A stretch of DNA of 7,752 nucleotides. It comes from JAJTFW01 sp046049215 (GTDB lineage: Bacteria; Bacteroidota; Bacteroidia; AKYH767-A; OLB10). Within the stretch, counting starts at the first letter, position 1. Every line of letters begins with the position of its first letter. The notes under the pieces are model-generated. The model was not told the origin of the DNA and did no database searches. It worked only from the letters and a program-made list of their open reading frames with translations. Location: assembly GCA_046049215.1 (NCBI GenBank), contig JBJOER010000273.1, forward strand, positions 1 through 7,752, in the 5' to 3' direction. Shown one piece after another: positions 1 to 7,160 of this stretch. Position numbers and translations under genes: made by a program.

Positions 1-373
<373 letters not shown>

Positions 374-385
374 AATCGCATTCCA

Positions 386-431
386 ATCACAAGTGTATTT
401 TCTTTCAATCCCTGTCTCTCATCCTTGTGAT
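386..431 (+). repeat. Inverted repeat in the 23S-5S spacer
   Basis: ATCACAAG (386-393) and CTTGTGAT (424-431) are perfect 8-base inverted complements enclosing 30 pyrimidine-rich bases. In the precursor transcript they could pair into a stem between mature 23S and 5S, a place where rRNA processing cuts fall. The pairing is seen directly; a processing role is inference. The rest of the spacer (about 374-443) holds no gene. Confidence 0.4.
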
Positions 432-443
432 GATATGATCTTT

Positions 444-553
<110 letters not shown>

Positions 554-558
554 TTATC

Positions 559-593
559 GGAAATGCCCCGCTTGTCGGGGCATTTCCTTTTTA
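559..593 (+). terminator. Intrinsic terminator of the rRNA operon
   Basis: A perfect 12-base-pair hairpin is formed by GGAAATGCCCCG (559-570) and CGGGGCATTTCC (576-587), with a five-base loop CTTGT. It is followed by TTTTTA (588-593). A GC-rich stem plus a U tract right behind 5S is a textbook Rho-independent terminator. It separates the rRNA operon from the porin gene downstream. Confidence 0.95.
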
Positions 594-685
594 TAGCCAT
601 TCCATCCATTCTCACTTTCGATTTTTGAATTCGGTTCAAAACCTCAACTGTGCGGATTTTTTTACCTTGGCTTCCTGAGTTCATT

Positions 686-2464
686 ATGAAATCCGCTCAT
701 CTGCTTATTTGCCTTTTCTCGGTATCGCTATGCGTCAGTGCAAAAGCAAATACTGTTGTTTCGAATGGAGATTCACTTGTCTTTTCCGGAAATGATGCTT
801 TCCGCCAGTATCTGCTGGGCCTGGATCCTTTTTCTTACGATCGAATGATTAGTCCATTGGGAGATGTGCCTTTTCATTCTGTTGAAGCCGGTCAGTTTCG
901 ATTTGGTGTAGAACCCTATAAGCAGCTTTTCTCGCGTGAACCGAAAAAACTGGTTCTTGATACGAATCTTGGTGTGTCTGAAGTGAATTTGGTGATGGGT
1001 AGTAAGAGAGAACAGTTGTTGTTTTTAGATCATCACCAAAGGTTGGCGAAAAGCTTGAGAGGTCGGCTATCCTACAATAGTATTGTTTCACCTGGGTTTT
1101 TGTTGAATTCTCTGGGTCGTTACCAGCGAATTCTTGCAGGTATCGATTTTTCAAAAGGTCGGTTCCGATCTTCTGTTGATTTCCAATATAACCGGTTATC
1201 TATTGATGAAAACGGGGGTGTGCTTTCCGGTCAGGATATTGATGGGTTGTCGTTAGCAGATTATGAGCAGCTTAAAACCCGGCTGTCCGATGATAGCCGC
1301 CTGGTACGCGACTGGAAATTGGATTTCGTCGGTGAAATAGCGCTTTCAAAAAGTCAGGATTCCATAGCACTGCCAAGCAGAAGTGGGCTTTTTTTTAGTC
1401 TGGATGCCGGTTGGAGACGTTATGGCACTTCTTATACCGGAATAGTGGATTCTACCTTTTACCCGGTTGTTTACGAGGATAGTGTGAATACGGTTGATAC
1501 CTCCGGTTACATTCAGTTGCGTTTGGCTCCCTCCTTTTCATTGCGATTCCCAAAATCAACGACAAACTTTCGCCTCGATGCCGGTATAGCTTTGGTTGAT
1601 GTTTCAACCTTTCAGGCAGGCATTGGTGGGCGCGAGGGATATAACAGTCCGTTCGTTTCTGCTTCTGCAGGATTTGGAAAGTTTGGTTTGGCCTTGAGGT
1701 ACCAAGCTGTTGTGGGAAATTGGTTCAATGATGGTGATTATTCATGGTTCGCTTCTGTGAATTACAATGGCTCAGGTCGGTTCCTTTCCGGCTGGAGTGG
1801 ATATTTTCAGCAAAGGGAGATCGCTCCTGCCCTTCTGATGTCCGAATACAATTCGAATCAGTTCCGATGGTCAAATGATTTTGTGAAGGAGAATTACACA
1901 AAGGTCTTCGGTCGACTCGATATGTGGCAAGGCAGGGTGTCCGCTTATATCGATGCGGAACGAGTAATTCATTGGGTGTATATGAATGAAGTTGCTGTTC
2001 CCGTTCAGTCTGAGGATGCTGTTGCCTTGGTCAAGTCGGGTCTGCAGGTCAATTCGAAGTGGAGGAATTGGCGATTCTCCTTTAGTTTGTTGCATGCTAT
2101 GAAAGAAGGGGATCAGCTGCGCTATCCGGTTTTCTCCGGTTGGTCGAGGATCGCTTATAAGGCGGCATTTTTCAAAAAAGCTTTGAAAGCCGAAGTGGGT
2201 TGTACCGCCTACGGTACTCAGTCATATGATGCGATGGCTTACATGCCTATAACCGGATTGTCCTACATTCAAACAGGTTTTAATAGCGGTGGTGTGCCGG
2301 TCGTCGATTTCTTTTTCAATGCCGGGATTGGGAAAGCGACTTTATCGCTCGTTGTTCAACGACTTAACGACGGGCTTTTTGGAAGCGATTACTACCTTGC
2401 ACCCGGTTATCCTGCACCTCCGCGAACACTCAAGTTTGTGTTGCGGTGGAGGCTCTACAACTAA
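686..2464 (+). CDS. Putative outer-membrane porin, Porin_10-like family
   Basis: The 592-residue product starts with a clear Sec signal peptide (MKSAHLLICLFSV..., likely cut after SAKA, residue 21). I chose ATG 686 over an upstream in-frame GTG at 650 because it puts the signal peptide at the N-terminus. No convincing Shine-Dalgarno sequence is present. The mature part is rich in alternating aromatic and polar strands, as expected of a large outer-membrane barrel. Family-like landmarks are GSKREQ and a following HHQ (about 105-118), NSIVSPGFLLNS (about 131-142), a C-terminal stretch with YDAMAYMP and VVDFFFNA, and an ending with PGYPAPPRTLKFVLRW. These match the Bacteroidota 'putative porin' family (Porin_10) as I know it; no search was run. 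Family members are usually 550-650 residues. The substrate is unknown. The 92 bases upstream (594-685) hold no clear promoter; TACCTTGG at 663-670 is one mismatch from TAnnTTTG but lacks a spaced TTTG. Confidence 0.82.
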   Translation: MKSAHLLICLFSVSLCVSAKANTVVSNGDSLVFSGNDAFRQYLLGLDPFSYDRMISPLGDVPFHSVEAGQFRFGVEPYKQLFSREPKKLVLDTNLGVSEVNLVMGSKREQLLFLDHHQRLAKSLRGRLSYNSIVSPGFLLNSLGRYQRILAGIDFSKGRFRSSVDFQYNRLSIDENGGVLSGQDIDGLSLADYEQLKTRLSDDSRLVRDWKLDFVGEIALSKSQDSIALPSRSGLFFSLDAGWRRYGTSYTGIVDSTFYPVVYEDSVNTVDTSGYIQLRLAPSFSLRFPKSTTNFRLDAGIALVDVSTFQAGIGGREGYNSPFVSASAGFGKFGLALRYQAVVGNWFNDGDYSWFASVNYNGSGRFLSGWSGYFQQREIAPALLMSEYNSNQFRWSNDFVKENYTKVFGRLDMWQGRVSAYIDAERVIHWVYMNEVAVPVQSEDAVALVKSGLQVNSKWRNWRFSFSLLHAMKEGDQLRYPVFSGWSRIAYKAAFFKKALKAEVGCTAYGTQSYDAMAYMPITGLSYIQTGFNSGGVPVVDFFFNAGIGKATLSLVVQRLNDGLFGSDYYLAPGYPAPPRTLKFVLRWRLYN

Positions 2465-2469
2465 TTCGA

Positions 2470-3457
2470 TCAGAATACCGATACCTGACGGGTGAGCTTT
2501 TTGCCGTCTTGAAAAACGATCTGGACGAAATAATTCCCTTTAATGAGGCTGGTCGTTGGAATTCGGCTGCAATTGCCACCCGGATGTGATTCAATCAGTT
2601 TACCCAGTGAATCGAAAATCTGGACATGTTCATAAAGGATTTGGGAATCCGAACGGATGATGAAATGGCCTTGCGAATGGTATATCATTAAATCAGTAAA
2701 AGATATGCTCTGTAACCCCGTTGTTTGTTGCGGAGTGATTTTTGTGAAACGAAGCTCGTCAACTTTTCCTGTGGCACCTTCCGAGTGCAGATAAAACGTA
2801 TCCCAACTGGTAATGTTGGTCTTAGTGGTCGATAGAGAGTCGGTATACAGAGGGAGTCCGCTGGCGAGACTGGTCCAGGTAGGAGCGAATACCGGTTGGT
2901 ATTCCACATCTACAGTCCCTCCGAAATTTCCGGTGAATGGTCGTATGGTGATACGGACGCTGAACCAGGCATTGTTGCTCAGGTTGTTGCCAAGGGTATA
3001 GACTGTGCCGTTAGGTACAGTGATCGATTCGCCGTTCAGACTGCTCGAGCGGAAAATAAGCGCCTTCTCCAAGGCATCTGTTTTAATCGTTTTTCCGTCG
3101 TTGTTGAGATCTGCTGAAATGCCCAGATCGACGCATGATTAATTGCTGATAAGTTCGAATTCAAAAACGGATAGAGATAAGGTGTTATCGAACACAGCAA
3201 AGGGAAGGGTGGTGTCGAATGCCCGTGAAGCATGCACCTAAACTTGATCCAACCTGATTGAAGAAGATTCCTTAGCCGACATTGGCGAAAAGCGTATCGG
3301 CTATCCGCTAGTCCACCCCTTTGTTGAAAGGTGTCTTTCGCCAGTTGTCCAGTCTGTTCAGGTGCCCATTGTGCAATGATTCAAAATCATAAAGCGTACT
3401 TGTGGCGTAAAATTGTGCAGGGGCAGAAAGCATCGAACTCAGTACCAATACGAGCAT
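2470..3457 (-). pseudogene. Decayed gene for a secreted, T9SS-sorted protein
   Basis: Read on the minus strand, a protein of about 328 codons can be reconstructed, but it is broken. It begins at ATG 3457 with a signal peptide (MLVLVLSSMLSAPAQ) and continues with YDFESL..G.LNRLDNW, which resembles the start of jelly-roll (concanavalin A-like) domains. A TAG stops it at 3310-3308 after 49 residues. Sense continues in the same frame (RIADTLFANV) to about 3277, where one extra base shifts the frame. The new frame reads KESSSIRLDQV, TAG (3240-3238), VHASRAFDTTLPFAVFDN..., TAA (3141-3139), then SCVDLGISADLNNDGK and an open stretch of 222 codons to TGA at 2472-2470. The last ~64 residues look like a T9SS type A sorting domain (VQIFDSLGKLIES, then SLIKGNYFVQIV and a basic tail KKLTRQVSVF). 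The open 3' part has no ATG until about 70 residues before the end, so it is unlikely to be an independent gene. It lies downstream of GAPDH on the same strand. Function unknown. Confidence 0.8.
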
Positions 3458-3502
3458 GTAAAGTTGTTTCCTGGTACTATATAGATGAATTGGTATTGCA
3501 AA

Positions 3503-4501
3503 TTATTTGTTTTGGAGTAATTGACACAAGTCGACTAACCGGGCCGAGTATCCACATTCGTTGTCGTACCAGCCGACCACTTTCACCATGTGTCCGTGAT
3601 TAAGAACAGAGGTGAGTTGGGCGTCAAAAATGCAACTGTGTGTATTGCCGATGATGTCGGTCGATACGATTGGATCCTCTGTGTATTCAAGAATTCCTTT
3701 CAATAAAAGATTGGAAGCGTTTTTAAACAAATGGTTCACATCCTCTAAGGTGGCTTTACGGCTGACCGTACAGGTGATATCGGTCATTGACCCGTTGATG
3801 ACCGGAACACGTATTCCTGCACCTCCGATTTTCCCTTTGAGATGTGGAAAGACATCAGATATAGCCTTGGCGGCTCCTGTCGTTGTGGGAATGATGGATT
3901 GAGCAGCAGCCCTCGCCCTTCTCAGGTCTTTGTGAGGAGCATCATGCAGGTTCTGGTCGCCAGTGTAAGCGTGAACAGTAGTGACATAGGCAGCCTCTAT
4001 GCCGAAGGCTTCGTCCAACAACTGGATCATGGGTGCCGCATTGTTGGTGGTGCAGGAAGCATTGGAAATGACCTTGTCTTCTGCGGTGATCAGGTTTTCA
4101 TTCACACCAATCACAACGGTGCGCGTATTCCCCTTGGCCGGGGCTGAGATGATCACCCGCTTCGCACCTGCAGTCAAATGCAGCGCGGCTTGTGCCGGAT
4201 CGGTGTAGCGTCCGGTAGATTCAATGACGATGTCGACTCCCAGTTTTTCCCACGGCAGGGCACTCGGATCTTTTTCTGCGAAGACGGGGATGTCCATTTT
4301 GCCGACATGAAGGCGATTGGCACCTGCTGTCACCTCCGCCGGAAAACGACGGTGAATAGAGTCGTATTTCAACAGATGGGCTAGAGTGGTTGTATCAGTT
4401 AGGTCGTTGATGGCGACAATTTCGATTCCCGGCTTTGTATTAGCCTGGCGGAGGAAAGTCCTTCCGATACGGCCGAATCCGTTGATGGCAATGCGAATCA
4501 T
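3503..4501 (-). CDS. gap: Type I glyceraldehyde-3-phosphate dehydrogenase
   Basis: This enzyme oxidises and phosphorylates glyceraldehyde-3-phosphate to 1,3-bisphosphoglycerate with NAD, in cytosolic glycolysis and gluconeogenesis. The 332-residue product is full length for the family. The N-terminal Rossmann motif is INGFGRIGR (6-14). Asp33 in AINDL follows the second strand, consistent with NAD preference. The catalytic motif SNASCTTNN holds Cys150, and His177 sits in TVHAYTGDQ. The C-terminal WYDNECGYS (311-319) is intact. The start is ATG 4501 (MIRIAINGFG); a TTG two codons upstream is less likely. The segment IRVPVINGSMTDITC differs from the common RVPTxNVSVVDL and resembles GAPDH sequences of Flavobacteriia-type Bacteroidota. 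The gene diverges from the receiver gene and may be transcribed into the pseudogene; no terminator is seen in the 45 bases after its stop. Confidence 0.97.
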   Translation of the reverse strand: MIRIAINGFGRIGRTFLRQANTKPGIEIVAINDLTDTTTLAHLLKYDSIHRRFPAEVTAGANRLHVGKMDIPVFAEKDPSALPWEKLGVDIVIESTGRYTDPAQAALHLTAGAKRVIISAPAKGNTRTVVIGVNENLITAEDKVISNASCTTNNAAPMIQLLDEAFGIEAAYVTTVHAYTGDQNLHDAPHKDLRRARAAAQSIIPTTTGAAKAISDVFPHLKGKIGGAGIRVPVINGSMTDITCTVSRKATLEDVNHLFKNASNLLLKGILEYTEDPIVSTDIIGNTHSCIFDAQLTSVLNHGHMVKVVGWYDNECGYSARLVDLCQLLQNK

Positions 4502-4533
4502 AGTCAATGAATGGGTGATGAAAAGGTGTATTG

Positions 4534-4588
4534 CGAAGATAGGAAATTGCTCCAGTGACGGTGTTCTGCGGTGGCTTTGCTATCTTCA
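4534..4588. promoter_or_regulatory. Divergent promoter region with mirrored -7-like boxes
   Basis: Between the GAPDH start (4501) and the receiver start lie two mirrored copies of the same octamer: GAAGATAG at 4535-4542 and CTATCTTC at 4580-4587. On their own strands these read TATCTTCG (4541-4534, towards GAPDH) and TATCTTCA (4581-4588, towards the receiver). These are one and two mismatches from the Bacteroidota -7 consensus TAnnTTTG. No clear TTTG is visible 19-21 bases upstream of either, so assignment as promoters is tentative. The inverted arrangement could instead be an operator. Confidence 0.4.
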
Positions 4589-4627
4589 CGATTCACAATA
4601 CCCATGGAAATGGAAAACTCCCGGTCG

Positions 4628-4996
4628 ATGAAAGTGTTCGTCGTAGACGATGAACCATTGCAACTCGAGGCGATGGCCGATCACCTCGAATCAGCAACCA
4701 GTCACAAAGTGTACAAGTTTCGCACCGGTGAAGAATGCATTCAGCGTCTGGATGCAGTGAAGCCTGATGCAATTGTCCTTGACTATAATCTAAATTCCGC
4801 CGTTCCCGATGCCGCCAACGGCCTTCACGTTCTGGAATATGTGAAGAAGCATTTCCCCTCGACCAGGGTTATTTTGCTTTCAGGGCAGGAAAGCTACGCT
4901 TTGGCCATGCAGACCATTCGAAGCGGTGCGGAACATTACGTGTTGAAAGGAGAGCCGCAGATGCATGACAAGATCGTGAAGCTGCTGGCGGAATAA
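4628..4996 (+). CDS. Stand-alone response regulator receiver domain (CheY-like)
   Basis: The 122-residue product is a single receiver domain with no output domain. It has the acidic pair Asp7-Asp8 (FVVDDEP), the phospho-acceptor Asp52 (IVLDYNL), Ser85 at the switch position (ILLSGQ) and Lys107 (YVLKGEP). All key residues for phosphorylation by a histidine kinase are present. The cognate kinase is not in the window. It could act as a phosphorelay intermediate or by binding a partner protein; which one cannot be told. The start is uncertain: ATG 4628 matches the usual receiver N-terminus and has GGAAAA about 10 bases upstream, but in-frame ATGs at 4604 and 4610 would add 8 or 6 residues. The gene diverges from GAPDH and ends 13 bases from the end of the convergent lipA, without an obvious terminator. 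Confidence 0.92.
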   Translation: MKVFVVDDEPLQLEAMADHLESATSHKVYKFRTGEECIQRLDAVKPDAIVLDYNLNSAVPDAANGLHVLEYVKKHFPSTRVILLSGQESYALAMQTIRSGAEHYVLKGEPQMHDKIVKLLAE

Positions 4997-5009
4997 CGAA
5001 AAGGTTGCG

Positions 5010-5891
5010 TCAGTCTTCCAGGTGTCGTTCCGCGTGGTAGGACGAACGCACCAGTGGGCCGCTTTCTACATACCGGAATCCCATTTCCTTGCCAATGACT
5101 TTGTAACGAGCAAAAGCGTCGGGATGAATGTATTCAGCAACCGGAAGATGCGAACGGGTTGGTTGGAGATATTGACCCAAGGTCAGGATTTGTACGCCTG
5201 CGGAACGCAGGTCACGCATCGATTCGAGTACCTCATCTTCCTGTTCTCCAAGGCCGAGCATGATGCCGGACTTTGAACGGAGGCCGGCGTCGCTGACACG
5301 CCTTAAGGCTTCCAGAGAACGGTCGTATTTGGCTTGTATGCGAACGCGTCTGGTCAGGCGGCGAACAGTTTCGAGGTTGTGAGAAAGCACTTCGGGTCGC
5401 TCGTCAATCAATCGTTGTAGGTTCTCCCATTTTCCCTGAAAGTCGGGTACTAGTGTTTCAAGCGTGGTGCCTGGACTGGCTTTGCGGATGGCACGGATGG
5501 TATCAACCCAAATGTGTGAACCACCGTCTTTCAGGTCGTCACGGTCGACGGAAGTGATGACGCAATGCTTGACCCCCATCAATCTAACGGATTCGGCGAC
5601 ACGTTCTGGCTCGGCAGCATCAACGACCAGTGGGCGGCCAGTGGCTACAGAACAGAAACCGCAAGAACGCGTACAGATGTTCCCGAGAATCATGAATGTG
5701 GCGGTGCCTGCGCCCCAGCATTCACCCATATTCGGACAATTACCACTTGAGCAGATGGTATGCAGGCGGTTCACCGTGACCAATTCCCGCACCTTGCGGT
5801 ACTCTTCACCAACCGGTAATTTTACCTTAAGCCAATCGGGTTTGCGGGGTTTGCCGGTGGTTGAAACGGTTTGGTTTTCTGCAGCACTCAT
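5010..5891 (-). CDS. lipA: Lipoyl synthase (radical SAM)
   Basis: LipA inserts two sulfur atoms into protein-bound octanoyl groups to make the lipoyl cofactor of 2-oxoacid dehydrogenases and the glycine cleavage H protein. The 293-residue product is of normal length. The auxiliary 4Fe-4S cluster motif C-x4-C-x5-C is Cys47, Cys52 and Cys58 (CSSGNCPNMGEC). The radical SAM motif C-x3-C-x2-C is Cys73, Cys77 and Cys80 (CTRSCGFC). The C-terminal RSSY (282-285), whose serine binds the auxiliary cluster, is present, as are ITSVDRDDL and GIMLGLGE. The start is ATG 5891, preceded by AAAGG about 8 bases away. An in-frame ATG at 5930 would add 13 residues and overlap the upstream gene by 17 bases. It follows the upstream barrel gene by only 22 bases (5892-5913) and is probably cotranscribed with it. 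Confidence 0.97.
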   Translation of the reverse strand: MSAAENQTVSTTGKPRKPDWLKVKLPVGEEYRKVRELVTVNRLHTICSSGNCPNMGECWGAGTATFMILGNICTRSCGFCSVATGRPLVVDAAEPERVAESVRLMGVKHCVITSVDRDDLKDGGSHIWVDTIRAIRKASPGTTLETLVPDFQGKWENLQRLIDERPEVLSHNLETVRRLTRRVRIQAKYDRSLEALRRVSDAGLRSKSGIMLGLGEQEDEVLESMRDLRSAGVQILTLGQYLQPTRSHLPVAEYIHPDAFARYKVIGKEMGFRYVESGPLVRSSYHAERHLED

Positions 5892-5913
5892 CGAAGGACC
5901 TTTGATAGTTGAT

Positions 5914-6672
5914 TCACCATTTTCGACCATACATGATCGTGATATAGAACGAAAGAAAGAAACGATTGTTTTCGGTTAGTGCCATGATGGGAATCTCTTG
6001 GGGATAGGCGTCAATGATAGCACCGACTTCAAGCGCCTTCACATCATCGAAAATGGGGGCATACTCGAAATTGAAACCTATACGGGCATATGCCCCCGGA
6101 CGAAATCCGATTTCTCCGAATCCCTCTGTGAAAGGCGCACGGCCATAGATGTCATCAATATAATGAACCTCGGGGTCGTATTTTTCAACCACTAGCTCGA
6201 ATTCACCGAAGTTCCCGGTCGGCTTCAAAATGTTCAGATAAACCGGCTTCAGTATGCCCAACGACAACCCTCCTGAGTAAAGGAATCGGACTTCAACACC
6301 GGTTCTTTCGGATTTGCTGTAGATTACCCGCTGCTGGCCGGTGCCTGCACGCAATATGCTTAAGCCGTTCTCCTTTCCATAAACGAACGAACGGGCTCGG
6401 TCAAAAGCCTGGTTGACGGACTTCACCTCTTTGGGGTGCTTCATACCCACAAAATCCGCTTCGAACATCTGCTTCTTCTTGACTGTTCGGTTTAGCGAAC
6501 GCCTGAATTGAATGCCCCATCCTCCGGTATGGAAATTCAAGCCGCCGGTGGCTTCGTTTTTCATCAAAACCGGCTTTTCTTCCACGTATTCGTTGGGATT
6601 CGTTTGTGCGAACGATGTTCGGCCCCAGATGAGCGTATACAAGGTGGTCAGAAACAGAAATGCCCTCTTCAT
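5914..6672 (-). CDS. Secreted barrel-like outer-membrane protein of unknown function
   Basis: The 252-residue product begins with a Sec signal peptide (MKRAFLFLTTLYTLIWG..., likely cut after SFAQ, residue 23). The mature part alternates hydrophobic and polar residues with many Gly and aromatic residues. It has stretches such as GGLNFHTGGWGIQFRRS, FVGMKHPKEVKSVN, GTGQQRVIYSK and EVRFLYSGGLSLGILKPVYL, and ends in a strand FFLSFYITIMYGRKW. This resembles an outer-membrane beta-barrel. I recall similar conserved hypothetical proteins in Bacteroidota, but know of no established function. ATG 6672 is chosen because it begins the signal peptide; an earlier in-frame start at 6744 would bury it. It is the first gene of a likely operon with lipA. 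A near-perfect Bacteroidota promoter lies directly in front, leaving almost no 5' leader. Confidence 0.82.
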   Translation of the reverse strand: MKRAFLFLTTLYTLIWGRTSFAQTNPNEYVEEKPVLMKNEATGGLNFHTGGWGIQFRRSLNRTVKKKQMFEADFVGMKHPKEVKSVNQAFDRARSFVYGKENGLSILRAGTGQQRVIYSKSERTGVEVRFLYSGGLSLGILKPVYLNILKPTGNFGEFELVVEKYDPEVHYIDDIYGRAPFTEGFGEIGFRPGAYARIGFNFEYAPIFDDVKALEVGAIIDAYPQEIPIMALTENNRFFLSFYITIMYGRKW

Positions 6673-6678
6673 TTTAAA

Positions 6679-6711
6679 CAAAGATAAACCGAATTCAGGC
6701 TTCAGGTCAAA
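6679..6711 (-). promoter_or_regulatory. Bacteroidota-type promoter for the barrel gene / lipA operon
   Basis: On the minus strand, TTTG (6711-6708) and TATCTTTG (6686-6679) match the -33 and -7 consensus (TTTG and TAnnTTTG) of the Bacteroidota housekeeping sigma factor, with a 21-base spacer. The -7 box matches at every fixed position. Only six bases (TTTAAA) separate it from ATG 6672, so the transcript would start at or within a few bases of the start codon. Confidence 0.6.
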
Positions 6712-6734
6712 GTGTCCTTGATTACCTTCGTTCA

Positions 6735-7145
6735 ATGGCGACAATCAAAACAGTATATTCTGGCGAATTGAGGACCGAAGCGGAACACGTAGCTTCCGGG
6801 AGTCGGATCTTAACAGATGCTCCGGTCGATAACCAGGGAAGGGGAGAGGCGTTTTCTCCCACCGACCTATTGTGCGCGGCCCTGGGAAGCTGTATGTTGA
6901 CCATAATGGGGATATCTGCGCGGAACCATGGTTGGGATATCCGGGGTACCCGGATGGACATCATCAAGGTTATGGCCTCGTCTCCCAGAAAGGTGGCTGA
7001 AGTTCAAATTGCATTTCAAATGGAGGGTGGCCCGTTTGATGAACATGCCCGGAAAATCCTGGAAAAAGCCGCGGAAACTTGTCCGGTTGCACTCAGTTTA
7101 TCGCCGGATTTGAAGCAGACCCTGTCGTTCAAATGGCCGGAATGA
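6735..7145 (+). CDS. OsmC/Ohr-superfamily protein (thiol peroxidase-like)
   Basis: The 136-residue product has the OsmC fold pattern and is of normal length. A conserved acidic residue comes before the first helix (GEAFSPTDLLCAALGSCM, Glu38). Cys53 in GSCMLT is the likely peroxidatic cysteine. Cys116 in ETCPVALSLS, at the start of the C-terminal helix, is the likely resolving cysteine. A further Cys47 lies six residues before Cys53. Family members reduce organic hydroperoxides in the cytoplasm; the exact substrate here is unknown, and OsmC and YhfA-like subgroups cannot be separated by eye. ATG 6735 gives a natural N-terminus (MATIKTVYSG). No Shine-Dalgarno is present; TACCTTCG (6723-6730), one mismatch from a -7 box, is only 4 bases upstream, but lacks a clear -33 partner. 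It diverges from the barrel gene (62-base gap) and converges on the permease gene. Confidence 0.9.
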   Translation: MATIKTVYSGELRTEAEHVASGSRILTDAPVDNQGRGEAFSPTDLLCAALGSCMLTIMGISARNHGWDIRGTRMDIIKVMASSPRKVAEVQIAFQMEGGPFDEHARKILEKAAETCPVALSLSPDLKQTLSFKWPE

Positions 7146-7160
7146 CATTTTTAGGAGTTG

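Noticed and set aside
849..1154. Minus-strand open frame of 101 codons inside the porin gene
   Set aside because: It is antisense to a well-supported coding region and has no recognisable motif.
3139..3310. Programmed stop-codon readthrough or an alternative genetic code (TAG/TAA in frame)
   Set aside because: Two TAGs, a TAA and a frameshift occur in one gene, while neighbouring genes use TAA, TAG and TGA as normal ends. Ordinary decay explains this more simply.
3458..3502. Possible regulatory RNA or terminator after GAPDH
   Set aside because: The 45 bases show no stable hairpin plus U tract and no riboswitch-like conserved pattern. AGGAAA at 3472-3467 is a plausible ribosome site for the decayed gene only.
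3331..4384. Several plus-strand open frames of 68-101 codons
   Set aside because: They are shadows of the GAPDH gene and the pseudogene on the opposite strand. GAPDH is intact with all catalytic residues.
5464..5979. Plus-strand open frame of 171 codons
   Set aside because: It is antisense to lipA, whose cluster motifs and full length are clear.
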